The translations under genes were made by a program, and so were the position numbers. Shown here one piece after another: positions 11,501-22,840 of a stretch of 64,000 nucleotides of DNA. Position 1 is the first letter of the stretch; each line of letters begins with the position of its first letter. A model generated the notes under the pieces. That model was not told the DNA's origin and ran no database searches. It worked only from the letters and a program-made list of their open reading frames with translations. Source of the DNA: Sphagnum compactum (lineage: Eukaryota > Bryophyta > Sphagnopsida > Sphagnales); assembly GCA_965153455.1 (NCBI GenBank), contig OZ234502.1, forward strand, positions 7,161,495 to 7,225,494, in the 5' to 3' direction.

Positions 11501-14500
11501 CATCAGTACCACCTAACCCATATCATTGCCAATACAATTTCTATAAGACGTAAGGAGATAGGACAAATGGATGACAGCAAACCACTGTGCTTCTCATGCA
11601 TATAGGAGTATTCTCAACCAGAGTTTGTTTGACTCTACTCCCAATGTCATTTCTAAAAAGAGTGGATCACACATGGATGCATTACTAGCAAGACAAGAAA
11701 TACCTGAGAAGACCAAACAGGGGGAGAATCAGCACCAATGTGGTGAGCAGAAACAAGAGCCACTTCAACTTGCGGAACTGGTTTTCCCAACACTGTTGTC
11801 ACTGCAACCTACATAACCACCAAGCCAGGTACAGAACGTACATCTATGTATATACATATTCTTTGAGGTATGTCTGCCAAAGATGTCTAACAGCTCACAT
11901 CAAAATTTAGTTCCAATCAAATTACCTTGGGAGGAAAAATGTGCACAGAAACCTAACCTTCAAGCATGAAATTGTTACCACCTTGCAGAACAACAATGTC
12001 AGATTGACTGCTACAGAAGCAACCAAAGTTGACACATACAACTTCATGAAAGATGAATCAGAGTTGTTGAATACCTCAAGGTTGTTATTTGAATTCAGTG
12101 ACAAAATGGAAGATGGTTGCACAATTATTGGGACTGCCAGCCTGAACATTTATCAGACAAACAGTTAGACTAATAAACCACTGCAGAGAAATATATTGCA
12201 GAAAAGAATCTCTTCCAATCTTTGAACTCATATGCTGCTCCGTCACTGGTGAGTCATAAAAAGAGCTGCCCTAGAATCATTCCAAGGAGAAAATTACCAC
12301 CAATAGAATATCCTGCAGATAGAGAGATACTCTATCATTACCATCCTCTTGGTGAACGTCTAGTTTTGCATATTCTTAGACACACAATGCAGACTGAGAT
12401 ATCACAACTTCTACCTGTAATCTTCCAAGACACTCAGAGAATCAAGCTGGTAGAAAGCTTCAGTGGGGCTGAGGGCAAGCCCTGTATGGAGCAAAAATTT
12501 TGCAATTCCAAACACTTTTTCCTTCTCAACCTGCCCCCAAAATGTGAAGCAATCAACCCTCAAAAGGCCCTGTCAATCTTCCAGAAATATGATCACATAG
12601 GATGGATGCCATGAAAGCTCTCCAAAATTACAGCAGGCCACCAGAGGCACGACTATGTAGTAGGAACAAGTGACTTATTTATGTCGCCAAGACCTTAAAA
12701 ATTATGCTTTTGAAGGAGTGCCACTGCTGTGGGTACCTTAAGGTTAACAGGGAGTACTGCAGCCAAGGCTGCAGATCCACGAAGGACAGCCCATGTTGCT
12801 GCAAGAGCACCTCCCCCTTGACTTGTTTCATCCTTGCTTTCAGAAAAATAAAACACCCCTTGCCCTGCAGGCGAAAACTCACATATGAGGAAAACCAAAC
12901 AGGTCTTCTATGAAACAAAAGAAACCAGATAAAAGTTATGTGGGTACCTCCAGGATTCAGGAATGGATCAATAAGGGGGATATTGCCTAGAGAGCGTAAT
13001 CCATAACAACGTATTATGTGCAGATGAAGTCTCCAAACCTTAGGACAATCTAGTCTGACAAAGTACGGAGAAATTTGTGAATGAATGTGGCAAAACAGGA
13101 TTTTAGCATTACAAAACAATCATGGCCATAGATTGATAGTTACCACGGCTTTCTAGGTTGCCAAAAAGCTTAATAGCAGCAGTCTTCACACTTCCTATCT
13201 GTAAGCCCCCTCACACAAGGGTTCCCAATTTTTTTTCAACTCTTTACATCACATTAAAATAAAATTCTGCTGTAAATGGAGAACAAGGCATTTTTATCTC
13301 GTTCATCAGGTACATCTTGATACTCCAACATCTCAATAGAAAACACTCAAAAAAGTGGAGCCATACATCTTGATGAGTGTCTGAGCCAGTAAGCTCTGCA
13401 ACAGCAGCAGCAATTCCAAAAGCAAATCCTGAAAACAGAGCCCACATCTTGATATGTGTCAACTTGCTTCTGAATTGCATATAGCTTGCTTGCATATACA
13501 CAAGCAATCATGCAGACATTTTGAGACTGCCAGAACAGGTGAAGTACAATAGCTGTTGTAGGGAAACTGAAGGGTGGAAACAAACCAGCAGCTTTCACAG
13601 AGGACTCAGAATCAGACTTGCTGTAGTGCCATGTCCCATCCGGTCCGGCCAATTCCTGCAATATGAAATATTTACATGTTCATTCCCTGAGCTTTAGTAC
13701 AGTAACCACAACAGAGTACCTCAACCAGGTGATGGTTTCACACTATTAGATCCTGTTCGCTGACCATCAATTAAGTTAACATGAGTAACTGGTAAGCAAA
13801 AGCAGAATGTCTGAAGGAAGTGAAACCCAACAGTGATCTGTAACCAATCAAGAACAAGTGTAATTAAAACAGCCTACAAAATCTATATCTCATGTGCCAA
13901 TGCTCCTCACACAATTTTCAAGCCAAACTGGTCACCAAGATTTTAGACATTGCAAAAATAACACATAATGAAACACAAGGCTGTACATTTGCAATGTTTA
14001 GTTGACATTCATGTACATGTACCCATACACATACACATATTTGTACATAATAGAAAGCAAAAGGAAACTCAACAAAAACACTTTGAAGGTAACATTGTGT
14101 CTGTTCTAGCTAAACCCAAACAAAATAACACTTTCATAACTGGCAGTGACTAGCTGTCATTACTCCCCACTGAATTCAAAAACTCCCAACAGTGGCTGTA
14201 AATAAGTACACATTAATCTGCTCAAAACTTAGGGCAAACAACCATATTAAAATGAATGTCCTGAGTTTCAGTCATATTTCCAGAAGAAATAAGAAGACTT
14301 GGTTATGAAGTCAGCTACCGATCAAAGAGGCACTGCTAATTAAAAATTGAACGGGCACTCCCATTGAAGCTGCACCAAGCTTGTCAGGGTAACCTTCATT
14401 TCCCATTTACAAACCCCTATTAAAGCAAGCATCTAGGCCCATAGCATAGAGAGGGTAGTAGTTGGGGCCTCTGCAACCTGAACAAATCATTTAAGCAGAT

Positions 14501-16458
14501 TACTGGTGAATACTTGGATGCAGAACATCTGATTAGAAACTGAAAACCTAAAATATGAGATTGCAGATAAAACTCCACAAACACTTTGGATGTAACCATT
14601 GTTTAACTTCCAACAAAACCAAAACAAGCACACAATTATGTGTGCACTCATAACCTTTCATGTACACGACATCCAAAGGTAGATTCATTGTCCACAAGGC
14701 ACATGCCTAGATACCTCCCTCTTGATAAGGAAGCTAGTGAATCATTTGTCAGCGGATAGCTCATAAGACCTTGATCATATTGCAAACAGTTAGTTTTCTG
14801 TGTACAAATAAGGTAGGTCTACCCTCCACCTCAAAGCAAATGGCTGCCTAAAAGTCACATCAATTCTTCCAGTGCTGGCAAAGATGTAGCTGCCATGTGG
14901 TTGACTGGAGATATAAGTCTGATTTGTACTTAGGTCAATGAAATTTTTTTAGAGCAAGCTTAGTACCTTGAGCAAAGTAAAGACATCACTTAGTGCATCC
15001 TTGTGGACTGCACTGTCGGAACTCCAACCCTGCTTCTGTAGAATAACATACTCTTGATCAGCTGTCAGTGAAACCTTCATATGCTATCCAAAGTCTATGA
15101 GCCCTCAGCTGAAAAATATGGACAAAACTTTGACAGAATAGCACATATATTCACATGGTCATCAATAGAAGTTCGCTCCAAAAACTTAGAATCTGTTCAG
15201 TAAAGCCCTCCAGGAGCACCAACAGACACAAATGCCATAAGAACTGCTCTAGGTTAGAATTGAAAAAAGCTCTCACTTGACACTTGTTCATAAGAACCAC
15301 AGACTCAGTGCCAACAAATGATACATCATCCAGCCTAACATACAAAACTGGAGTAACCTGACCAAATATGAAACAATGAAAGGTCAAAGTACCTTGATTG
15401 TTGCCAATGCACCCACAGAATAGTGTAGCTCAAGAAGAGAGTTTGCATTCACCACACCAGCTTGTAAAATAGGAACCACAACCTTCAAAACCAAAAGCAT
15501 GATGAGCACATGACCTTGTTTTCTTATCTCTGGAACTCCCCCTTTGACTAGCATGGCTCAGCACACATACCTTAGCAACCTTTGCTCCTTGAGGACATTG
15601 GAGAACTTCTGTGATCTTCACGGCATAGAAGGCATCTTCAACAGAAATTGGGGATGATTTTACAACAGCTTCACAAATCTTCTGTGACTCTACATCTGAC
15701 CGCTCAAGAATTTCCAGTGCCTTCACAGCATGGTAGGTTTCTTGCAAGCTGCAACCCCAATTCCAACCCCATTATCCTTGTACTAGGCAGGTACACGCTC
15801 ATCCCACGTAATGATATCTAGCTAGTCATGAGCTTGAACCCAGTTTCAGGCAACGATAGCACTGGTGAGGGAAAAAGAGCTAAACAGCATAGGTCAAGAG
15901 AAAAAAAGTGCCGATCTGGTGGTGGCAACAATGCCCTAAAGAAGAGCACAAGAAAATAAAAGTTGCACCTGCCATAAAAGCCATCCGCATCTGCTACAAA
16001 ATACCCCGCTATAGCTTCCTTGTCGCCGTCACTCAATGGCTGCAACACGGTGCTTGCAGTAACCATTTGGCATACAGCAGCCAGCAGCCATCCAAACAAC
16101 AGCCATCTAAGGTCTGCAAAAAATACAAAAATCCGCGCCAGGTTGTGAACTGTAATTAAGAGCTTCAAAACAGCAATAACTTCCGGGTACCAAACATCCG
16201 TAATTAAAAAAACATGTTTGAAGGCAACAGATCTCACAAGACCACATTGATCAGACGATATTGCAACCGAGGATTGGAGGACAAGTAGAGAGCTGAAACA
16301 CAACTGCAAGAACAAACATATGCGAACAAACGGAGGAAAGATTGCAGCTGAAAAGAGGAAAAGAAGTACAGTTAACAGAAGAAGAGAAAAAGCCCAGAGA
16401 AAAAAAAATACGTACTGGCAACGACAGGTGGGGACGCGCGGGGTGCGGTGTTTGCCAT
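8556..16458 (-). CDS. RPN2: Ribophorin II, oligosaccharyltransferase subunit 2 (20 exons, 699 aa)
   Basis: Non-catalytic subunit of the ER oligosaccharyltransferase complex, which moves glycans from dolichol to nascent Asn residues; the Arabidopsis orthologue is HAP6 (about 690 aa). Coding exons, 5' to 3': 16416-16458, 15969-16113, 15571-15748, 15393-15482, 14967-15035, 13586-13655, 13367-13428, 13144-13198, 12737-12864, 12415-12530, 12075-12141, 11704-11808, 11247-11336, 10869-11008, 10314-10425, 10104-10187, 9732-9812, 9169-9393, 8908-9030, 8556-8672. Every junction is GT-AG and phases agree throughout. Residues 1-35 form a hydrophobic signal peptide (LRWLLFGWLLAAVCQMV). Family landmarks include YHSVGALA-like LHYSVGALATIK, LSANHLQKLRLSFEL, and KPEIAHIFRQPEKRPP just before three C-terminal membrane segments (about 600-620, 635-660, 664-692). 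The lumenal bulk lies between. Start chosen because it gives a phase-correct signal peptide. No stops or frameshifts. Exons 5 and 7 bounds are the least certain. Confidence 0.95.
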
Positions 16459-16570
16459 CGCTGATGCTCCAGTAGCGGTGTCGTCTCTCCCTCTCCTGTG
16501 CTCTCTCTCTCCTCTCGTCCTGACTGCTCTCCCGTCTCTCTTTCACCCCAACCCTAAATTCATCTATATT
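16459..16570 (-). promoter_or_regulatory. RPN2 5' leader with GA-rich tract and TATA-like string
   Basis: On the minus strand the 90 bases before the RPN2 ATG are a GA repeat-like purine tract (complement of CTCTCTCTCCTC between about 16481 and 16545), the kind of sequence bound by plant BPC/GAGA factors. A weak TATA-like AATATAGATG lies at 16561-16570, about 105 bases before the ATG. Role inferred from position only. Confidence 0.35.
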
Positions 16571-18359
16571 CTTCCGATGGATGGTCAGTTGACCTTCATC
16601 AGTGAACCTTGGGAAATGAAACATCCGAGAGGAGGCCTCTCATCCACAAAGCTGTACCATAAGTACCCAAGGAAGCTTCAAAATAAATCCATGACCACGA
16701 GCACGGATTTGAGCTAAGACATTTATTGTCCTTTAAGATAAACTAGTATTGAGCATCTGTTGTAATGTTGAATGAATTTTCAAAAGGAAAATGTTACACC
16801 TTCGTTAGCCTAAATCTGAATCTTTAGCCTAATCATAGAAGAATCTAATCCTACATGGAAATTGGGTGAAATGGGAGCAGATGCAGAAGTCAACGTAGTC
16901 GCTCCTAAACATGCATACAAACTAACGGAGGAAAAATTGCATTCATCACTGTAGGCAGGTTCTACAAATTCTCTCCCTAACCCTAAGTCCCCAAAGGTAT
17001 GTGCACACCTAGGGATAGGTTGTTTAGGATTAGGAGCCCTAACACCAAGTTACGCCCTAATTAACCCTAATGGCTGAAGTACCCATGGAAGCCTAAGCAA
17101 CATAACTTTAACTCTTTTTGTGTTGTTGCACATCCACACCTATCGTCAATGCTATGTTGGCTAATTATTGTGAAGATTTTTCACAATCGTCATCTACATC
17201 TCCACTCATGATAACTTGAAGGTACATCTTTTTCAAATTGCCCATTCTTTTTTCTCTTTTTCATTATGCTTGCTCTTCTTCTAATCTTCAATCTTCTCAA
17301 GCTTTCTTCTCATCTAGACAGTTTTCTTCTCTCCTCTTTGCATATTCTCTTTCTCATATTTTTGTCTTTTTCTCTTTTCAAATTCATCTTGTTTGCTTGT
17401 CTATTTTATTTTTGTTGTTTTGATTTTTGCATGTGTTGCAAGTTTTTAAAATGATGTAGGTTTTAGAAGGGTTGCAACTTCCTTTTCAACACATTTTGTT
17501 AAAGATCAACCAAGTAAGCATTTGTAATTTTCAATGCATGTTCTTTTTGTCTTCATTTCAAATTTTTCGCTTAACTTTGAAGATTTCAAAATGTTATTGT
17601 GTCCTCACGTTCCATTCTACAGTCCATGTATGCTTTTCCAAAGCATTGGTTTTTGCTTATTATTTTACAATTCTACATATATAGTTCAAGAGGAGTGCTC
17701 ATTTTGTTGAAGCTCAACCAAGTAAGTTTTTGTTTTTTTCATTACTTGTCACTATTTTATGTGTTTTGTCATCAATGTTTCATCCCTTTCATTATTTATG
17801 TGTATTGTTGAGGTTTTAAAATTGTTATGAGTCAATTCTTGTTTTTCTAAAATTAAATCAAGTAAAAATTTTCATTTTTTCATTTTATTGTAAAAGTTTT
17901 TGTACTTTCTTATCAATGTCAAGCTTTTGAAGTTTTACATGTCTTCTAATCTTTTACATGTACATGTTGTGTCTCAAGCAGATTGTGTGGGTGCATCTTC
18001 AACTCACTTTGTAACATCATGCTTTGAAAATGTTACAACTCATCCTTAAGGTTTGTTTTCAATAATTTTTTTACATTTGTTCATTTTTGGTTTTTATTGG
18101 GTTGTAACATCAAATTTGTTTACATGGATGTGATCAACTGTAATATTATGATGGGGGTTCTTGTCTTCTAGTCAAAATGTTGGAGACATGTGATTTGCCA
18201 TATTTTCATTTTCTCTCAAATGATGATTTAGAAAACTTACAACTTCATGATTCGCTCTACTTCCACAACCACAAATCATTTGTAACGTGGGGTTCCTTAC
18301 TATTGAGCTTGGGCATTGGGTCAAACCAAGGAGCACTACATGGTTTTCTATTTTCGTCT
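16571..18359. other. Intergenic upstream of RPN2, T-rich
   Basis: No gene recognised. 17230-17970 is strongly T-rich on the plus strand, with a loosely repeated phrase 'tcaaccaagtaag' (17507, 17714) and diverged forms, perhaps an old tandem repeat. Open frames here are low-complexity (Phe/Leu/Ser-rich) and not credible. Confidence 0.45.
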
Positions 18360-18512
18360 CATTATTACAAAATGTGAGTTCAATTCATTAATCCATGTTC
18401 ATTAAAGCAGTGAATTCATTACATCACCACTAAGTCCTGTTCACTATAACCAATGAATTCATTCAAAATCTAATGAAATCATTTGACTTACAAGGACACC
18501 TTTGTTCCAGTG
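18360..18512. mobile_element. Mini-CACTA MITE, diverged copy
   Basis: A 153-bp relative of the element at 19255-19406, aligned end to end. It starts CATTATTACAAAATGTGAG and ends in a complement of CACTGGAACAAAGGTGTCC. Interior landmarks shared with the other copy are 'ccaatgaattca', 'cactaagtcctgttca' and 'ggacacctttgtt'. The flanking three bases do not match, so the target duplication has decayed. No coding capacity. Confidence 0.65.
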
Positions 18513-19254
18513 ATATTAACTAAATATGATGATGATTGATGGTTTCACAATTTTCAATACATTGACAAAAGGAACCTTGTTTGACATTGCTAACCAATTG
18601 AAGCTTTTAATTCAAAAACAAGATATGAAATATTGATTTGTTATCACAATGGAGGTGTGTGTTACATGTGCAATTTATAACTTGGCACAAGGGGTTAACC
18701 TCTTAATATGTAATGAACTATTTGTTATAAGTAGATCCATTATTTCCTTTATTGTTCGAAAGGTCATAACATTGATCAACATTATTTGTAAAACTTGATT
18801 ACATGGCCTTTTCATGACTAGATTTTTAAATTGTTGTAATCTTCTTAATGTTGAAGGTGTTATAAATGGTACTCATTTTGCAATTATTAGACTGAATTAT
18901 GTCAATAATCTAAATCAAGCAAGAATTGAAATGTAAACTCAAGATCCTAAACTAAATGTTGTTATTTTGTGAGATCATGTATTATGTAGACTCAATTTAA
19001 TCTATTGAGATTTGTATAATCGTAACCAAAAACTTAATTACTTTCAAATTAAAAATCAATTTTTGTACATATCTAATGTTAAGTCATTCCCTTTATTTTG
19101 TTGATTAGATCAATGTACACCATTTGGAAAAGCCTTTGATGTTGTCTTTTGCAAACATCATCTTCACAACATTGGTGAGAATAAATATTGCTTTGAAATT
19201 ATTCCCTTTTGGGTGTTCTCGATTTTTACATCCCTTAGCTTATAATATTCAAAC
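18513..19254. other. AT-rich spacer between two MITEs
   Basis: No gene or clear repeat seen. Confidence 0.4.
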
Positions 19255-19406
19255 CACTACTACAAAATGTGGGTGCAATTCAGTAATCCCCACTCATTAA
19301 ACCAATGAATTCACTACCTCCACTAGGTCCCGTTCATTAAGACCAATGAATTCACTCAAAATCCACTGAAATCACTCGGCATATAGGGACACCTTTTGTT
19401 GTAATG
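19255..19406. mobile_element. Mini-CACTA MITE with AAC target duplication
   Basis: A 152-bp element. The left end CACTACTACAAAATG and the complement of the right end CATTACAACAAAAGG are inverted repeats, and AAC flanks both sides (19252-19254, 19407-19409), the 3-bp target duplication expected of CACTA transposons. Inside are two copies of 'ccaatgaattcact', probably subterminal repeats. Non-autonomous. A diverged copy sits 895 bp upstream. Confidence 0.8.
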
Positions 19407-21121
19407 AACTGTCAATTCTTGATTTCCAAGTTCAATTCTTGAATTTTGTCAATTGATGTTGTCAACATCTTATTTCTTTTGTTAATGGCTTCCACCATCA
19501 CATTCATTAGAAGAATTCATGTCCTATGTAATCATTTCTTAAACAAAGTTTAATAGTCTTCAACAACCAAAAAAACAACTATGAACCATGTTTGAAACTA
19601 TTTAGTTTATGTGGCAATATGTGTAGTTGCAATCTAGTGATTATTACAACTAATAGATTAATGGAATGAATGTTTGGCATAATGTGAGCATGCATTCAAT
19701 TTTGTATACTTTCAAGTTAAAAATGTAAAGTTGTTAAAGTGACTAATCGACAACCATAATTATGGCATGATGTAACATATGACATTATGATATGGCATAT
19801 GATATTAGAAAGATTTGGTGTAATATTATTTAAGATATGATGTGAAAAATTAATATCCACATTTTACATTTAACATGTGTATATTGCCATGTGGTGTAAA
19901 TATGTAATCAAAGTAATGTATTTGTAATCATAACTTAGTTGTATATTGTGAGTTGTATCAAAAATAAAAATAATAATTGGCATCCTACATAATAAATTAT
20001 AAATTAACATGTACATTCATAAAGTTTTTCATTCATCATTTTGTGATTGCAATAGTCACATGTATGCAGTACATGAAAACACGTGTATATGAAATTGAAG
20101 TGGAATCATTTTTAAGGGATTTATAAAAAAAAATTATTTTATTTCGGTATTTTTACAAATGGCATGCATACATGTATAAAGGTTAAATCAATGATAATTG
20201 AGTTTTTTTTTAAAATTAAATCATGTGATATTCATGTGTATGTTTATAGTTTACAAATTTACAATGAAAATTCTAAATTGATGTAATATATTTACAGCTG
20301 AAAATTTGAAAATTAGAAATTTTATAGAAATATAGAATTAAAAATATGAATTAAATTAAATTTAAAATCTTAATTTTAATTTTAATTTATGGCCCAAAAA
20401 ATATTAAACCAGTTGAACTTAATTATTAAAAAATTGAATGTATGAACCAAATAAAAATTTTAATATATTAAATTGAGTTACAAATTACAAATAATATTTA
20501 ATCTATAACTGAAATCAGGATTTCAAAACATTAAATTTGAATACTTAATTTAACTTTTTATTTAAATAAATTATAATAATGTAATTAAAACGTGAAATTA
20601 ATTTCATTATGAATTTACATAATTAAATAATAATATGATAATGCATAATATTTGAAATATGCATATTTATAGTTATGCAATGACATAATATATCATAAGT
20701 TGAAGTATTGGTTGGGTTAAGGAATTAGTTTGTGGCTGTTGAGATGAGGGTTCCATTCCCTCTAATGACATTCCAAACTTGGTTTTAAATGACTACAACA
20801 TGACTACATGTGTTGTAAATGACTGTAACATGACTACGTGTGTTTTAAATGATTATAAAATGAGTACATACTTTTATTTTAACTGTAAATCCACACATAA
20901 TTGTTTTGGACACAACTTGACACCATGTCATGTTGAGTTATTTAAACAAGTTATCTAGCATAATTCTAGTGACCATAGTAATTTAATCCAATATGATTAT
21001 AAATCATAGTTGTTTTTTTATAAAATCCTACAAATGATTGTGGACAATAGATGTTTTTCTTTTTATGCCTATATTTTCAAATGTTACTCTCCCAATCAAT
21101 GGCAAAGGCTTGTGACTTTCA
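19407..21121. other. Very AT-rich intergenic stretch
   Basis: 19740-20700 is almost entirely A and T with runs such as 'aattttaattttaattt'. A short near-tandem repeat, 'aatgactacaacatgactacatgtgt' in variant forms, lies around 20788-20860. No genes. Confidence 0.5.
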
Positions 21122-21870
21122 CTAAACAATTTGAATTTTTTCTTGAATTGCATTATCATTGGATGCATCAAGACGAAGTTGGATTTGCTGATTTTGATAC
21201 CTAGATGGTGATGTTTGGAATACATTAAGACTGGCATTGATTGGTTGTTCTTGAGAAACAAATGGTGGTTTGTGGATAAGTGGAGTGGTTTGTGTCGAAG
21301 TTTGCTTTGGTGTTGCAGATGAAAAGGGGGATGTAGGCAAGGGGGTTGTGGCAATTCTTGGTGTTGATTTCAATGAACATTCTAAACCATCTTCAACTTG
21401 ATCATCATTTCCATTTAACACTTCAATTTTTTGAACATAATGCAAAATACACATTGTTGTTTAGAGACATCATATCACGAACATGAAAAGGTCATAGGCA
21501 GGGTCAACTACGCATGAAAGTGTGGATCAACTCATACATGTTGAACTATTTTAATAGGTCTTGGAAGGCTTTAAAAAAATTATCTTGTGGTATTAGGTCT
21601 CAATATTGTGTTGTTTTATGTTCTATTCATGTAATCAAAGATCCATTTCAAATCACCATACACGCATCCCCACTTGTCCTTGAAAGCCATGCCATTCCTT
21701 CGCAAAGGTGAGTGTCCATTCAAATTCAATTCACTTGCAATCTTACTCCATTTAGTTCTAGTAGTCTCCATTTGGTCATGTGGATCCACCATATCCAAAC
21801 TTGCGATGTGTTGTTATTTTTTCACATTTATCAACACCATGAACTCTTCCAACTCCCAATTAGGTTGACG
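21122..21870 (-). pseudogene. Decayed Myb/SANT-like (trihelix-type) DNA-binding gene
   Basis: On the minus strand 21870-21630 reads as a Myb/SANT-like domain: RQPNWELEEFMVLINVKK, then an in-frame stop (TAA), then IASLDMVDPHDQMETT, TKWSKIASELNLNGHSP and FKDKWGCVYGDLKWIFDYM. Tryptophan spacing and the FKDKW...DLKWI helix fit the trihelix/Myb-like proteins that are numerous in non-flowering plants and that also accompany PIF/Harbinger transposons. Downstream, other frames give NFFKAFQDLLK, MYELIHTFM and FHVRDMMSLNNN (about 21590-21440), which continue the usual layout, so there are frameshifts. The last part (21454-21122) is an open, Pro/Thr/Ser-rich tail. Broken by at least one stop and frameshifts; family call is from recognition, not a search. 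Confidence 0.5.
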
Positions 21871-22840
21871 CAAACATTTTTTTTGAACATCACAATTAGA
21901 ATCTAATCCCACTATTTCTACCTACAACCTTTTTTTCCTTTTTTAGAATTGAGTGGAACTTCTTCCTTGGTGAATGACACAACCTTGTGTAGCCGGAGCA
22001 AGTATGATTCCTAAATTCACATCTACCATCAATTTCATACAAATAATTTCATACAAATAGTTTTATAACAATTTGGGACTATTATTAATAATAAGTTGTT
22101 ATATAACATGTTAATGATCCTGCTACAAATTTTTTTTGAGAATCTTGAAAATCTTAATAATTCTATTGTTGAAACATTTTCATAATTCGATTGTTGAAAC
22201 ACTTTGAAAATCCACATTGTTCAAGTAACCTTTTTCTACAAACTCTTATAATTGTTGATTCTATTTGAGGATTTTAAGTAGATTTTGGCATCATGTACAA
22301 TCTACTTACTTGCAATTGTGTTGTTTTATGCAACTTCATTTTCAAAATTGCTCTCATTGTCGAATGAAGACATTTGTTGTCTTGTGTTCATGATGCACTA
22401 TGAAGAACAAATTAAGTTTTGGTGAAACTTTCAATGAAGCTCTTGGTGAAGCACTCAATGAAGTGAGAACTATCTTGGTGAAGCTTGGTGACAAGCAAAC
22501 TATGTTTTAACAATGGTGAGGTGCAATCTTGCAATTACATGAGGGAATAGTTTACCACAAACTTACATTTCCATTTTTCATGGTTGTAGTTTAACATTAC
22601 AATCTCTTCATTGTTTTTGAAAAAATAGCACAATTTTAACATTTAGTGATAAATACAACACCCACCCTAACTTCTCTTTACCATTGTCTGCCACATCAGA
22701 TTCCACCTAGGAATTTCCTAGTGTTAAAGTAACATTAGGTGTGCATGCATGGCAACTTTTATTTTCCAAACTCAAAGTTAACACCAAGCTAACTCGAGGT
22801 GTGAACGACCCTTGATCCCTAAACCTGATTTTTTCTTACA
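21871..22840. other. Intergenic, AT-rich
   Basis: No gene recognised. A short tandem pair ('attctattgttgaaaca' and 'attcgattgttgaaaca') lies at 22158-22202. Confidence 0.4.

Noticed and set aside
15151-15387. 78-codon minus-strand open frame between RPN2 exons 4 and 5
   Set aside because: Its translation does not match ribophorin II, and exons 4 and 5 join in phase without it. Treated as intron, although a missed exon here is not fully excluded.
15818-16624. 268-codon minus-strand open frame at the RPN2 5' end
   Set aside because: It reads through exon 1 in the wrong frame, intron 1 and intron 2. Only residues from exon 2 (LRWLLFGWLL to DADGFYG) belong to the real protein.
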